Positions 36,895 to 50,970 of a DNA stretch of 64,000 nucleotides are shown piece by piece; positions within the stretch are counted from its first letter, which is position 1, and each line of letters begins with the position of its first letter. The stretch spans positions 124,001 to 188,000 of the forward strand of contig NOKP01000039.1 of assembly GCA_002682825.1 (NCBI GenBank), read 5' to 3'. The position numbers were made by a program, and so were the translations under genes. The notes under the pieces were generated by a model. That model was not told the origin of the DNA. It was given only the letters and a program-made list of their open reading frames with translations, and ran no database searches. This DNA comes from Neonectria sp. B-13. Taxonomy: Eukaryota > Ascomycota > Sordariomycetes > Hypocreales > Nectriaceae.

Positions 36895-37606
36895 TGTAAG
36901 AGTTGGGGTAATATATCCAACCTTCAATAGACCAATCAGCCATTAGACCAAAAGATTAACCAATTCAAGTAAGCTAGCATTACCCAAATCACACTATACA
37001 ATTGGTTATAAGGCAATGCACTGCCAAGTGCTCAGCCCCTGGCCAGCCTCTAGCGCATCTCCTTACAATTATCCCCCTCTCTAAATAATACATCCTAGGC
37101 TACTAACTTGAATAGGCTTAGTACAACCCCTTCTAGCTTAATAGGGCCTAGGTCCCCCTTCTGCAACCAACTGTACAAAGTCTCTACTATAGTAGCCAGG
37201 AATACAATAGCCATAGCTATACTTATACATTCACCATCAGAAAGCTTAGTCCAGCCTCTAGACCAATTAAAGATAACTATAATTATTAACCCCTAGGACC
37301 AACCAATTACAACAGCAACTGTACACTAGTAGCTGCCCTATAAGCTAGTAGCCTATTATAGTCATAAGGTTCAGAGGGGATTTAAACCTATAACCTCTTA
37401 TACAGCTACTAACCTAATATATACTTGAATAATTGTAAGAGTTAGGGTAATATACTTAACCTTTAATAGACTAATTAGCCATTAGACCAAAAGATCAATT
37501 AATTCAAGTAAGCTAATATTACTCAAATTGTACTATACAATTGGTTATAAGGTAGAGTACTACTAAGTGCTTAGCTTCTAGCTAGCCTCTAATGTATCTC
37601 CTTATA
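36895..37606 (-). mobile_element. TRIM-2, mirror copy
   Basis: Reverse complement of 11026-11737. 173-bp LTRs at 36895-37067 and 37434-37606, duplication CTAAT on both sides. Confidence 0.9.
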
Positions 37607-37915
37607 CTAATCTCTTTAGAAAGAGCTATTCTATTATAATCTATTAGGCTATTACTATATTAAGTTATATTTCCTTTTATAATAAGATATTATAGTTAAA
37701 AACTACTAATTAAACTAACTTCTTAAGTCTAAAATAGTTAATTATTAGCTATTTTATATACCTTAAGCTAGACTTTTAAGCTATAATTTATAGTATAGAA
37801 ATAAGACTTAAATATTCTTCTAATTTATTATATAAGTTATATAAGAGCTTATATATATAGCTTAGTAAGAGCTTACTAGACTATAGTATAATTTAAATAG
37901 TAGTTATCTTATATA

Positions 37916-38626
37916 TATAAGAAGATACACTAGAGGCTGATTAGGGGCTAAGCATTTAGTAGCATTCTACCTTATAACCAATTATATAGTATAATTTAAG
38001 TAATACTAGCTTACTTGAATTAGTTAATCTTTTAGTCTAATAGCTAATTGATCTATTGAAGGTTAAGTATATTATCCTAACTCTTATAATTATTTAAATA
38101 TATATTAGGTTAATAGCTATATAGAAGGTTATAAGTTCAAATCCCCTTTAAACCTTATAACTACAATAGGCTACTAGCTTATAAAGCAGCTACTAATATA
38201 CAGTTACTACTACAATTAGTTAGTCCTAAGGGTTAATAATTACAGTTATCTTTAATTGGTCTAAAGGCTGGACTAAGCTCTCTAATAGTAAACATACAAA
38301 TGCAACTATAGCTATTGTATTCCTAGCTACTATAGCAGAGACTCTATATAATTGGTTATAGAAAGGGGACCTAGGCCCTATTAAGCTAGAAGGGGTTGTA
38401 CTAAGCCTATTAAATTAGCAGCCTAGGATGTACTATTTAAAGAGGGGTATAATTGTAAGGAGATGTACTAAAGGCTGGCTAAGGGCTAAGCACTTAGTAG
38501 CACTCTGCCTTATAACCAATTGTATAATGTGATTTAGGTAATATTAGCTTACTTGAATTGGTTGATCTTTTGATCTAACAGCTGATTGGTCTATTGAAGG
38601 TTGGGTATATTACTCTAACTCTTATA
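37916..38626 (+). mobile_element. TRIM-1, mirror copy
   Basis: Reverse complement of 10006-10716. 173-bp LTRs at 37916-38088 and 38454-38626, purine tract AAAGAGGGGTATAAT just before the second LTR, duplication ATATA on both sides. Confidence 0.88.
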
Positions 38627-41600
38627 ATATAATTAATAATATAGTTATTATATTATATAGAAGATTAGATAGAATATAAAAAGCCTAAAAAGTATAAAGA
38701 CTAAGCTTTTATCCTAAGGGGTTTTAGCCTTTTCTAAGATCTAGCTTTTCTATAATCTAGCTTTTCTAAGATCTAGCTTTTCTAAGATTTAGTATTTCTA
38801 AAATCTAGCTTTTCTAGTTAATTAAAGTAATAAAACTTATACCTTAACTTTATAATAGAAACTTTTATCTCCTTAAGTTATTATTACCTTAGGCTTAAGT
38901 ATTAAGCTTATTATACTATTACTTTTTCTATTTTCTTTTATACTATTTAATCTTTAGCTCTTTCTCTAGGTATATACTACTAAGAACTATTATATCTAAA
39001 TATTATAGAAAGGCCTATAAGGGTTAATATAACCAGAGTATAATATAAAGATTATAAAGATAGGTATCTATATATTATAAAGCTTCTATTTAGTAAGTTA
39101 TTATAGAATGCTTATTAAGTGTATTTTTAAAAAGGGGTAGTCTTAGACCTATTCTTATATAAGGTTAAAGCATAAGTATTAGGTAACTAATATAAGTACT
39201 AACTATTATAATTACTTTCCTCTTTCTTAAGCCTTATCCTAAGGTATAAGCTTATAACTTAACTAATAGTTTATACTTATTTTTATAATAGTATAAATAG
39301 TTAGTAATTATTCACTGAGATTTTAGTAATACTCTACTTAATTACTATATATACTTTATATTTATTTATATAGAGTCTATTTTCTTTCTATAATTATTAT
39401 TATTATTAAGAATTTCTTTTATACTATATTTTTACTAATTTTTCTTTAATTATCCTATATCTTTTATACCTTAGTCTCTTTCTTTCTCTTTCCTATTCTT
39501 ATTAATCCTTTAATAAGTTCTTAATAATATCTATTCTTAGAATTATTACTATAGTATTAAAGGAGTTCTCTTTCTAATCTAAAACTAAATTTCTTTTCTT
39601 TAATAATAAGTTTTTAGTAATACTTTATAAGACTATTTCTTATTCTTACTATATAAAGTAAAAGTATTATAATTTTTATTATTCTTATAACTATAGTTCT
39701 TTATTTTCCTATTATATAATATATAAAAGTATTAAGAAGAAGTATAATTAGATTTATTAATTATTTATTTATAGTTTAGTAAGTATATTAATTTTTATTT
39801 ATATAGATTCCTTTAGAGTTAATACTTATAGCTTAATAATACTAGAACTTTCTTTATTATATTAATACTTATAATATTAATAATTTACTTAATCTTTTCT
39901 TATCTTTTAACTATTAGTATATCTATTATATTATTTAATCTATTTCTATTATATAATATAATATTTTTAACTTTACTAAAAACCTAATAAATATTTAGCC
40001 TAATAATAATAATATAGTTTTATTTTTATACTAGAAAGCTCTTATTTCTATATAGATCTAAGCTCTTTATACTAAGATTAAGTTTAATCTTATTAATTAT
40101 AAAGATCTTAATACCCTTTATATCTATCTTATCTCTATTATACTACTTTATTACTAAGATAACTTAATTCCCTATCTTCTATTATTAGCTCTTTATAGTC
40201 TAGTAGTTACTAAGTATATACTTACTAAAGGTATTACCTATAAGGGTTCTTTATATTAATTCCTTAAAAGCTTTTCTATTATTATTAAGGCCTTAATTAT
40301 ATAATATAAGAATAATAGTCCTTTTTAGCCTATTATTGCTTTTCTTAGTACTATTCCTCTTTATTATAATAAGCATTTAGCTCCTATTTGCCTAAAGAAG
40401 GATATTAATAAGAATATTATTAATAATAGCCTAAATAGTATTAATAGTAGTAGTATTAATATTAATAGTAATAAAATTTTTAATAATAATAATAATAAAG
40501 AGTTTAATAGCTTTAATAATTAGTATTTAGTAGGAAAGGCTAAGTCTAATCTTATTAAAAAAGTAATACTTCTTACTAATCTTAAGAATACTTATTATTT
40601 AACTAAAGAAAAGAAGTTCTATAATATTAAAAAGGGTTACTAAAGGTTTATTAAGTCCTTATTATTATAATAATAGTATATATATTCTATAATTATTTTT
40701 ATAGATTTATTTTTAGTTAATATTTAGTTTCTCTTTTAAGATAAATATTTACTATATTAATATTATTATTTTAATAGTTTATTTAAGCTATTAATTATTC
40801 TATTTCTTATATATCTTTTTCTTTTACTAGTAATATTATTATATTAACTTTATTATATTTTCTAAGTAAGCTAAAGGTTCCTATATATTATATTCTACTA
40901 ACTATTCTACCTATTTTACTAAGTAAAATATATCTTAGTTAATCTTTTTATTAATAATAATTTCTTTAACTTCCTACTTATCTTTCTCTTCTTCTAGTTC
41001 TAGTAGTTTCTTTAAACATTTATTAAGTATTCTTTAGGCTTTATATTAGGGCTTAATAAGAAAGACTAAAAAGATATTATACATTTATTAGTATTATTCT
41101 AATAAGTAGATTTAATATACTTATTTCTTAAGCTATTCTATTATTATTATCTAAATAAACTTAAGTATTAGCTTTTTATATTTAAAATAGAAATTATATA
41201 TTAATAACTTAACTATCTATCCTATTTAAAACTCTTATTTAATATATCTTTTATTATAGTTTTTTACTTATGCTTTTATTACTTATTCTTAGTATCTATA
41301 TACTTTATTATATACTTAATAAAAATTCTTAATTTATTTAATAATTCCTTAAATAGTTATTCTTAAGTATTATAATATATATTTTACTACTTATAAATAA
41401 TAACTATAAAGTACTTATATTAATAATACCTTAATACTATTATATTAATAATTATTATATATAAATTCTACTTTTAGAAGCTATACTATTTATCTCTTTA
41501 AAGCTTTTTCTATAAAAATCTATAAGTATTTCCTAATTATTTAGTTTATTCTTTCTATTTAATTATTAGTTTATAAATAGTATATAATAAATAGTTAATA

Positions 41601-41950
41601 ATAGGTTATCTATTTAATTATTAATTCTTTCTAGAATTAGCTTATAAAAAGTTTATTTTAGTTACTTATAATACTCTTTAAGCTTCTAAATGTATATTTT
41701 ATATACTTATAAAGTAATTATACTAGTTATACTATAATAAGAGTTTTCTTATATAGGATAAATATTATATATTTTATTATCTAATATATAATAATAAGGA
41801 TTATATTATATTCTTTATTATCTACTTAAGTACTATTTAGTAAGTCTATAAGGAAGTTTATACTAATTTCCTAAAATAAGTATAATAGTAATAAGAGTAA
41901 CTATAACTTTTTATAGGATCTATATCTTAGTATATATATATCTTAATAAA

Positions 41951-42995
41951 CACTATTAAAACTACTATTTAGACTACTATTTCTACTTATCTATAATTAT
42001 ACTGAATTATATATTTCTTTTACTTAAGCTTAATAAAGGGGATAGATCTTTGGATTTTAAACCTAATTATTAACTTTTGCCCTTTTTAGCTTCCTAGAAC
42101 TCTCTCTACTAAATCCCTTTATGCTTTATAGCTAATATTAGAGATAACTATAAGATTCCCTTAGTTTCTAATATATTACTCTTTTAGCTATAGATTGGTT
42201 AGAATAATATTACCTATTAACTATATAATCTATAAGGTATAGATAGGGTTATATAGCTTCTTAAGGAACTTTTTCTTTATAATAGTAATATTATTATTCC
42301 TTTCTAGCTTTAGAGCTAGCCTTTCTAGAAAGAACTATTCTATTATAATCTATTAGATAATTATTATATTAAGCTTTATTTCTTTTTATAGTAGAATATT
42401 ATAGTTAAAGACTACTAATTAAACTAACTCTTTAGGTTTAAAGTAGTTAATTATAGGCTATTTTATATACTTTAGACTAGACTTTTAAGCTATAATTTAT
42501 AGTATAAAAATAAGGCTTAGATATTCTTTTAATTTAATATATAGGTTATATAAAAGCCTATATATATAGCTTAGTAAGGGCTTACTAAGCTATAGTATAA
42601 TTTAGAAGAAAGTAGTTATCTTATATAATTAGTTATATAATTGTTATATTATATAAAATGTTAGATAGAATGTAAAGGGCCTAGAAAGCATAGAGGTAGA
42701 GCTTTTATCCTAAGGGGTTTTAGCCTTTTCTAAGATCTAGCTTTTCTAAGGTCTAGCTTTTCTAAGATCTAGCTTTTCTAAGATCTAGCTTTTCTAAGAT
42801 CTAGCTTTTCCAGCTGATTAGGGTAGTAAAACTTATACTTTAACTTTATAGTAGAAACTTTTATCTCCTTAAGTTATTATTACTTTAGGCTTAGGTATTA
42901 AGTCTATTATACTATTGTTTTTTTTATTTTCTTTTATACTATTTAACCTTTAGCCTTTTTTCTAGGTATATACTATTAAGGACTATTATATCTAA
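41951..42995 (-). mobile_element. Repeat E, mirror of E2
   Basis: Reverse complement of 5637-6681, with its 13-bp duplication ATATCTTAATAAA at 41938-41950 and 42996-43008. Confidence 0.9.
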
Positions 42996-43321
42996 ATATC
43001 TTAATAAAGCTAATATTATATAGTATAGTTTATTATATCTTTTTTAATTCTATTCTAATAGAATTTTCTATTAACTAACTTAAGGGTCTTTATAGCTCTT
43101 ATATAATTAACTCTTAGATTATTATAGTATTTTTATAAGATTTCTATTCTTAGTACTTCTTATATAAGAATAATTAATCTTCTCTTAAAGAATAAAGTAC
43201 CTTATTAATTATAATAGTAATTCCTTAACTTTTTAATAGCTTATTAAATCTTTACTAACTATTATTTATAGAATTAATTATTAGTCTATAGTTCTTAGAT
43301 TAATCCTTTTAAACTTAATAA

Positions 43322-44400
43322 TTTAAATATAATAGTCCTTAATAGTATATACCTAGAGAAGAGGCTAAAGATTAAATAGTATAAAAGAAAATAAAAAAAA
43401 CAATAGTATAATAGGCTTAATACTTAAGCCTAAGGCAATAATAACTTAAGGAGATAAAAGTTTCTACTATAAAGTTAAGGTATAAGTTTTACTGCCCTAA
43501 TCAGCTAGAAAAGCTAGATCTTAGAAAAGCTAGATCTTAGAAAAGCTAAATCTTAGAAAAGCTAGACCTTAGAAAAGGCTAAAACCCCTTAGGATAAAAG
43601 CCCAGCCTCTACACTTTCTAAGTTACCTCTTTACATTCTATCCAACCTTTTAAACAATATAACAATTATACTACTAATTGTATAAGATAACTGCTTCCAT
43701 CTGAATTACACTATAGCCTAGTAAGCTCTTACTAAGCTATATACATAGGCTCTTATATAACCTATATATTGAATTAAAAGAACATTTAAGCCTTATTTCT
43801 ATACTATAAATTATAACTTAAAAGTCTAACCTAAGGTATATAAAATAGCCTATAATTAACTACTTTAGACTTAAAAAGTTAGTCTAATTAGTAGTCTTTA
43901 GCTATAATATTCTACTATAAGAAGAAATAAAGCTTAATATAGTAATTACTTAGTAGATTGCAATAGAATAGCTCTTTTTAGAGAGGCTAGCTCTAAAGCT
44001 AGAAAGGAATAGTAATATTACTACTATAGAGAAAGAGTTCTTTAAGAAGCTATATAACTCTATCTATGCCTTATAGATCATATAGTTAATAGGTAATATT
44101 ATTCTGATTAACCTATAACTAAAGGAGTAATACATTGGAAACCAAGGGAATCCTACTGTAGTCATTTCTAACATTGGCCATAAAGCTGCATAGAGGGATT
44201 TAGTAGAGGGAGTTCTGGGAAGCCTAATGGTCATTCCTAGCATCAGTGGACTGACAGTAGTGGAGGGGGCAAAAGTCAATAATTAGGTTCAAAATCCAAA
44301 GATCTATCCCCCTGTTAAGCTCAAGCAAAGGAAACATATAACTGTTCAGCGTAATTGCGGATAAGTAGAAATAGTAGTCCAAATAGTAGTTTCAATAGTA
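43322..44400 (+). mobile_element. Repeat E, mirror of E1
   Basis: Reverse complement of 4232-5310, with the 13-bp duplication TTAAACTTAATAA on both sides. Confidence 0.88.
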
Positions 44401-47400
44401 TTAAACTTAATAATAGTTATAATAATAATACTATTTTACTTTCTATAACTTCTTTTATAACTTAATATAGAATATATTATTCTAAATTAATAATTCTAGC
44501 TTTAATCAAATCCTTTTAGCTTTTATTAATAGCTATTTCTTATTAAGTATTCTTTAACTACTTAGTAATTATACTTATCTATCTTTTAGCTTAAGTAACT
44601 ATAAAGATAGATACTTTTTATATTAAGTTTACCTAGTTATCTTAGATTTAAGTAAGGTCTTAGGGTAAGATTTACTCTTTCTTCTTAGCTTTATACTTTA
44701 TAGGGCTAATTAGGCTTGCTTATACTACTGTAATATATACTTATATAATTTCTATCTTATCCTTTAGGCCTATAACTATTTAGTATACATTTAGTAATAG
44801 TTTATCTATAATCTTTAGTTTTATTACTAAAGTAAGTAGTATATTATTATATATTATTTCTTCTTCTATATAATCTAGCCTTTAGGATAATCTATTTACT
44901 GGATTTAGTTTCTTAGAATAATATTTAATATTAAAGTTAAATAATACTAATCTATATATCTATCTTATAAGCTTTCCTTAAAGGTCTTATACTAGTACTA
45001 TAATTATCCCCTTAAGGGCTTAGTAATCTATTAATAGGAAGAATTTATTAGAAAGCCTTAATAAATAATAACTTTAGTATTTAAGGCTTTTAATAACTAC
45101 TAAGAGCTCTTATTAGCTTATACTCTATTATTACTTTATCTTTATAAGCTTATATAATATATATATAACTAATTACTATTAATTTTTTAATAGTTAAGTA
45201 AAGATCCTTAAGATTGCTTATAAGAATATATTTATTTCTATTTATATATATTTTAAGGGATTCTAGTATTAAAGAATAATTATTAAGTAGAAAGCCTATT
45301 TTAACTCTTAGAATACTCCTTCTTTTTCTTTTTCCTAATAAAACTCCTTCTACTTTTAGTTTCTTTTTAATAATACTATTAGAGATATTATAATCTTTAA
45401 GTATTTTAGAATAAACTTTTAGTAAAAGTTATAGAATCCTTAGAAGACTTTAATATCTTTAATATTTCTTAGTATTAGTTATTTAATAATTATTTAAACT
45501 TTATTAGGTTCTATCTTAAGACCTTCTTAGCTTATAATATACTTAAGGAATTTAATCTCTTATTAATAGAAAGTATACTTTAATAGTTTTATATAAAGTT
45601 AAAAGTTCTATAATTACTAGAGTATTTCTTTAATATTCTTAGTATATTATTCCTTAGTTTAAAAGTATATAATAATATTATTAAAGTATATAATATAATA
45701 AGTATTTAATAATTTTATAAGTACTTAGTAAATATATACTTAAAAAGTAACTAATATATTAATTAGTCTAAAGAGTATAATAGTATACTTAAAGTAATTA
45801 TAATAAGTATAGAATACTATTTTTTATTAGTTTTTTAACTTAATATAAATATAATAATAAGTATTTTAAATATTAATTTTTAAGATTTATTTAGCTTTAG
45901 TTAATCTATTAAATAGATTATTAATTAAGAGTAATAGATATTAATTTTTAATTATAACTATATTTAAGCCTTAATAGTTTATATAAATCCTAATTCTTTT
46001 ATTCTTCTTTAATATAAAAAGAATAAATATTCTTACTTTATTAATAGATTCTTTTATTTAACTACTTATTATATTCTTAATAATATATTTATAGATTATT
46101 TTTACTTACTTCTTATTTATAGAATATATTTACCCTAAGGATAGCTTTTTCTTAAGTTATAATTTAATTAAATACTTAACTTCTTTAAGAAAAGGTAATT
46201 CTTTAGTAGCTTTCTTACTAAAGGTTTTTCATTTTAACTCTAATTCTAAAGGTAAAGTAACTTTTATCCTCTTATCTTAAGTTTCTCCTAAGATAAGTAT
46301 TAACTACTTATTTAATAATAGTATACTATAAATATATATTATAAATACCTTTTTACTATTTACTATTAAATCCTTAGTAAAGGAATCTAAGTCCTAAATT
46401 AAAATAGGCTTATATATTTATATATATATATAATTATTAATTAGAATGCTTTCTTCTTCTATAGAAAGAGTAAATAGAAATAGATTATTAGTCTCTTTAA
46501 GGTATTATACTTTAATAAATAATTAATATATCTTTCTTAGAAATCCTTAATAATTCAATAGAAAGAAGATTAATTAATATACTAATAATAAAAATATAAT
46601 AGTTCTATTAAAACTAACTAAACTTAATACCTTTTAGTTTAAGTCTAGCTTAAGATTAAGCTTTCTTATTAGTTTCTTACTAATAAGGTTTACTTATATA
46701 TAAGTATTTATATTTATATAGACTTTTTCTTTAATAAGTACTTATATAATAAGTACTTTATCTTATACTATTTTCCTAATTAGTACTTACTTAGGTTTAA
46801 ATATAAAGTACTTACTACTTATCCTTATACTTACTTATTTTTTAATAAGTTAACTTTCTTTATTTATATATTAATAGATTAAATTACTATTATATTCTAT
46901 AGTTTCTTTTCTTAATAATAACAGTTAGACTTATTATAGAGCTTCTTATAACTTAAAAAATAATATCCTTTCTTTTTATAGTTATATTAAGTAATTTCTT
47001 TAAAGAATCTATTTATTAAATAGTCTTTATACTTTTAATAGTTATCTTAACTATTTAAGTATAATTCTTTATATAAATATAATAAGGATTATCTTTAAGA
47101 CTTTCATTTAAATAAGTAATTATTTTAATAGTTTAATAAATAAGATTTTCTAGGTCCTTCTTAATTAGAATTTATACTATTCTATTTTTACTTTTTATTC
47201 TATAAATAGTTAATATAATATAGTAGATATTATTATAGTCTTTCTATTTCTTATACTAAGTCTTATGCCTTTTAGATATTAATTTTTATCTTTTAGATCT
47301 TTTTCTTAATCTAGAATTATAACCTATAATAGTATTAATAGGCTAGAATATAATTATCTTTTAGATTTAAAGTACTTAATAAGTTATAGATTACTCTCTA

Positions 47401-48574
47401 TATATTAAAATAATTTATTAGTAATTATTTAATAGACTATTATAGAACTATTAAATTATCCTAAAGTTTAATTTCCTATGTTTCTAGATCTATATATTAC
47501 TTTTTTAAAAATACAATAAAGTCTTTTTATAATAGGTCTTTTATAGCTTTTAAGTAATTCTTCTATTAAGTCTAAAGTATTTTAAAAATATATATAGTTA
47601 ATTATAGGATCTTTTAAAAGAAAATAACTAATTCTTATACACTATTTACTAATTATATAGTATAAATCTAATTATTAATCTATACTTTTATAGCTTCTTT
47701 CTTTAGGACTTTATATAAGTATTATAATAATTATTTATATTCTTTTAGTTAATTAGACCTATATCTAAAGATTAGTTTCTTAAATAATAATACTTAGAAT
47801 TATTAGTCTTTCTCTTATTATACTATTATAGTAATTCTGTTTTCTTTTCTTTAGATTATTATTATTATAAATATATTCTTAATAATACTAATAATATTCT
47901 TATAATTATCTATTTAGTAATACTTTATTAATAGTATTCTAAAGGTTAATTATTATCTATCTTATAGTCTTAATTATAGTAGTAAATATAATAGTCTTTA
48001 AGGTTATTATAGGATTATTAAGTATTTATTATAGCTTTTACTTTTATAGGAGTCTATCTAATATAATTAATCCTTCTTTAACCCTTTATTAGAGTAAATA
48101 GTTTTTAACTCTTTTAGATTATTCTATCTTAGAGATAGTTCCTTTAGGGGTTTTTCCTCTATAATAAAAAGGTTTATAGAGTCTAAGCTTAAGGTTCTCT
48201 TATAGGTTATCTTAAGTTCTTCCTTAATACAATTTATTAGAGTAAGCTTATTTATAGCCATTAATAAGCACTTAGTACTTAGTAAGCATTTAATACATTC
48301 TATAACTATTTATATAGTACTTTTTATTCTATATTATATACTAGTAACCTAGGTAAGATATAAAAGTAGAAGAATTATAAGGGTTAATATAACTAGGGTA
48401 TAATATAGAGATCATAAAGATAGGTATCTATATATTATAAAGCTTTTACTTAGTAAATCATTATAGAGTGCTTATTGAGTGTATTTTAAAAAGGGGGGGC
48501 CTTAGACCTATTCTTATGTAAGGTTAGAGCGTAGGTATTAGGTAATTAACATAGGTACTAATTGTTATAAGGCC

Positions 48575-48945
48575 TTAGAATACCTAGCTAGAAGTCTTTA
48601 GAACTTCCTAACTAAATGTTTACTAGGAAATTATATAGAGTTAAAAAACCTTATTTTTAAGGGACTTTCTATAGATTTCCTAGATATTTTCTAGGCTCTT
48701 TCTAGTAGGGAAGATAAAAGGGAAAATAAAAGGAAATTAGGAAAAAAGTAACTATACCTTATATACTTATTAGAATAAATACAATTTGATTTAGAAGATT
48801 ATAATCTAAAAGATTTATCTTTAGAAAAGATTCTTTCTTTAAAAGAAATTAATATATACTTTAAAAGAGTATTCTAATAGGTTAAGAGTCTATCTTTCCC
48901 TTATTATACTACTTTCTATTTATATTATAAAGCTAGTATTTATAA
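48575..48945. other. Unassigned AT-rich segment between Gypsy-1 mirror and an E copy
   Basis: About 370 bp with no recognisable element ends. Only its first 57 bp are mirrored at the window start; the rest is single-copy here. 48777-48900 shows a weakly protein-like, Lys/Leu/Glu-rich reading on the plus strand that I cannot assign. It probably belongs to another inserted element whose ends I cannot define. Confidence 0.4.
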
Positions 48946-49432
48946 TATTAAAGGTTAAATAGTATAAAAGAAAATAGAAAAAATAATAATATAATAAACT
49001 TAATACTTAAACTTAAAGTAATAATAACTTAAAAAGATAAAAGTTTTTACTATAAAGTTAAAGTATAAGTTTTATTACTTTAATTAGCTAGAAAAGCTAA
49101 ATCTTAAAAAAGTTAGACTTTAAAAAAGCTAAATCTTAGAAAAGGCTAAAACTCTTTAAAATAAAAGCTTAGTCTTTATACTTTTTAAGCTTTTTATATT
49201 TTATTTAACCTTTTATATAATATAATACTTATACTATTAATTATATAAAATAACTATTATTTAAATTATATTATAGTTTAATTACTATTTAAAGTACTAT
49301 TTAGACTACTATTTCTACTTATCTATAATTATACTAAATTATATATTTCCTTTACTTAAGCTTAATAAAGAGATAGATCTTTAGATTCTAAATCTAATTA
49401 TTAACTTTTACCCTCTCTATAATAGCTATTAT

Positions 49433-50468
49433 CACTGTTGAAACTACTGTTTGAACTACTGTTTCTGCCTATCTACAATTGCACTGAATCATGTGTTTCC
49501 TTTGCTTAAGCTTAACAGGAGGATAGATCTTTGGATTTTGAACCTAATTATTGACTTTTGCCCCCTCTAAACTCCCTCCGCTAAATCCCTTTATGCTTTA
49601 TAGCCAATGTTAGAGATAACTACAGTAGGATTCCCTTGGTTTCCAATGTATTACTCCTTCAGCTATAGATTAGTCAGAATAATATCATCTATTAACTGTA
49701 TAATCCATAGGGTAGAGATAGGGTTATATAGCTTCTTAAGGAACTCTTTCTCTATAGTAGTAATATTACTATTCCTTTCTAGCTTTAGAGCTAGCCTCTC
49801 TAGAAAGAGCTATTTTATTATAATCTACTAAGCTATTACTATATTAAGCTAGATTCTATCTTATAATAGGATATTATAGTTAAAGACTATTAATTGGATT
49901 AATTTCTTAGGTCTAAAGCAATTGATTATAGGCTATTTTATATACCCTAGGTTAGACTTTTAAGCTATAATTTGTAGTATAGAAATAAGGCTTGGATATT
50001 CTTTTAATTCAATATATAGGTTATATAAGAGCCTATGTGTATAGCTTAGTAAGGGCTTACTAGACTATAGTATAATTCGGATAGTTATCTTATGCAATTA
50101 GTGGTGTAATTGTTGTATTGTTTAGAAGGTTGGATAGAATGCAAAGAGCCTAGAAAGCATAGAGGTTAGCTGGGCTTTTATCCTAAGGGGTTTTAGCCTT
50201 TTCTAAGGTCTAGCTTTTCTAAGATCTAGCTTTTCTAAGATCTAGCTTTTCTAAGATCTAGCTTTTCTAAGATCTAGCTTTTCTAGCTGATTAGGGCAGC
50301 AAAACTTATACCTTAACTTTATAGTAGAAACTTTTATCTCCTTAAGTCATTATTACCTTAGGCTTAGGTATTAAGCCTATTATACTATTGTTTTTTCTAT
50401 TTTCTTTTATATTATTTAACCTTTAGTCTCTTCTCTAGGTGTATGCTACTAAGGACTATTATATCTAA
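49433..50468 (-). mobile_element. Repeat E, copy E8 (nested in E7)
   Basis: 1036-bp complete, lightly mutated copy with a perfect 14-bp duplication ATAATAGCTATTAT at 49419-49432 and 50469-50482. The array of about five 16-bp units is at ~50200-50285. Confidence 0.92.
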
Positions 50469-50970
50469 ATAATAGCTATTATTAGTCTATTAATACTAGG
50501 AATAATCATTAGGCTTTTAACTCCTTCTATTAAATCTCTTTATACTTTATAGCTAATATTAGAAATAATTATAAGATTCTCTTAGTTTTTAATATATTAC
50601 TCCTTTAGCTATAGGTTAATTAAAACAATATTATCTATTAACTATATAATCCATAAGATATTAATAAGATTATATAACTTCTTAAGAAACTCTTTTTCTA
50701 TAATAGTAATATTACTATTCCTTTCTAGCTTTAGAGCTAGCCTCTTTAGAAAGAGCTATTCTATTATAATTTATTAAGCTATTACTATATTAAACTATAT
50801 TTCTTCTTATAGTAAGATATTATAACTAAAGATTATTAATTAAACTAATTTCTTAAGTTTAAAATAGTTTATTATAAGCTATTTTATATACTTTAGGCTA
50901 AACTTTTAAGTTATAATTTATAGTATAAAAATAAAGCTTAAATATTTTTTTAATATATTATATAAATTAT

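Larger units (their letters stand above)
35459..38999 (-). mobile_element. Repeat E, mirror of E3 (with nested elements)
   Basis: Reverse complement of 9633-13173. It hosts the mirrors of E4 (35737-36798), TRIM-2 (36895-37606) and TRIM-1 (37916-38626). Confidence 0.85.
39016..48569 (-). mobile_element. Gypsy-1, mirror copy
   Basis: Reverse complement of 63-9616. LTRs at 39016-39210 and 48376-48569, duplication AGGCC at 39011-39015 and 48570-48574. On the minus strand: chromodomain remnant ~40822-40982, RT catalytic box ~45677-45688. It hosts E2 (41951-42995) and E1 (43322-44400) mirrors. Confidence 0.93.
24466..48631 (-). repeat. Right arm of the ~24.2-kb inverted repeat
   Basis: Reverse complement of 1-24166, carrying the same nested elements in mirror order. 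Its inner end is 24466 because the left copy stops at the gap. The right contig carries 199 further bases (24267-24465) with no left partner in the window. Past 48631 the sequence continues into DNA with no left-arm counterpart visible. Confidence 0.97.
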
